Shown one piece after another: positions 5,395 to 5,413 of a DNA stretch of 5,413 nucleotides. The number at the start of each line of letters is the position of its first letter. The stretch's first letter is position 1. Below the pieces are notes generated by a model. That model was not told the DNA's origin, made no database searches, and was given only the letters and a program-made list of their open reading frames with translations. The position numbers were made by a program, and so were the translations under genes. Source of the DNA: Paludibacteraceae bacterium (GTDB lineage Bacteria > Bacteroidota > Bacteroidia > Bacteroidales > Paludibacteraceae); assembly GCA_017542915.1 (NCBI GenBank), contig JAFXWI010000046.1, positions 1 to 5,413 of the forward strand, given 5' to 3'.

Positions 5395-5413
5395 TCTTCA
5401 CGCCGTCGACGAC
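5350..5413 (-). other. Compositional break; possible partial foreign gene on the minus strand
   Basis: From about 5356 the kinase frame turns into Ser/Arg/Pro/Gly-rich sequence with almost no G or C in third positions. The minus strand read from 5413 gives VVDGVKINDRLQDVLVKIQ, in which all 19 codons (5413..5357) end in G or C. Beyond 5356 the minus frame loses that bias and runs to a TGA at 5287..5285. This looks like the interior of a high-GC minus-strand gene joined to the end of the kinase gene. I do not recognise the peptide. It could be a contig chimera, a recombination junction or, less likely, an overlapping convergent gene. Confidence 0.4.

Overview
The window looks like chromosomal DNA of a member of the Bacteroidota, probably Bacteroidales. 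It carries two complete genes, both on the + strand: a glucose-1-phosphate thymidylyltransferase (rfbA/rmlA, 717..1655) and a one-protein hybrid two-component system of the type that controls polysaccharide utilisation loci (1774..5394). Three things point to this phylum: the Reg_prop/Y_Y_Y/histidine kinase/receiver/AraC architecture, which is typical of it; two promoters matching the Bacteroidota consensus (TTTG at -33, TAnnTTTG at -7); and very AT-rich intergenic DNA beside moderately GC-rich coding DNA.

Left part (1..689): no convincing protein gene. A leftward promoter (331..300) drives a transcript of at least 290 nt that runs off the left edge without an open frame. It contains boxA-like and GTACAAG-like sequences reminiscent of Bacteroidota rRNA leaders, so a 16S rRNA operon may start just outside the window; this is inference. 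Three palindromes with centres about 22 bp apart lie directly upstream of that promoter. Further right are a G/T-rich stretch, a (GC)n run, five tandem 11-bp repeats and the rightward rfbA promoter (662..692).

Middle (717..1773): rfbA is intact in its catalytic motifs but about 20 residues longer than usual. The extra length sits in two loops encoded by short tandem-repeat DNA. The 118-bp gap after rfbA is almost wholly two more arrays, 4 x 16 bp and 5 x 7 bp, followed by an unusually strong Shine-Dalgarno sequence for the kinase gene.

Right part (1774..5413): the sensor regulator is complete from signal peptide to AraC-type DNA-binding domain. The last ~60 bases change character abruptly: the kinase frame becomes low complexity, while the opposite strand reads as GC3-saturated codons. 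This suggests a junction with foreign DNA, or a chimeric contig end.

The genes need not cooperate. RfbA makes dTDP-glucose for rhamnose-containing surface glycans; the hybrid regulator would sense a glycan fragment in the periplasm and switch on a glycan-use locus that is not visible here. The most distinctive feature is the density of unrelated short tandem-repeat families in and around rfbA.
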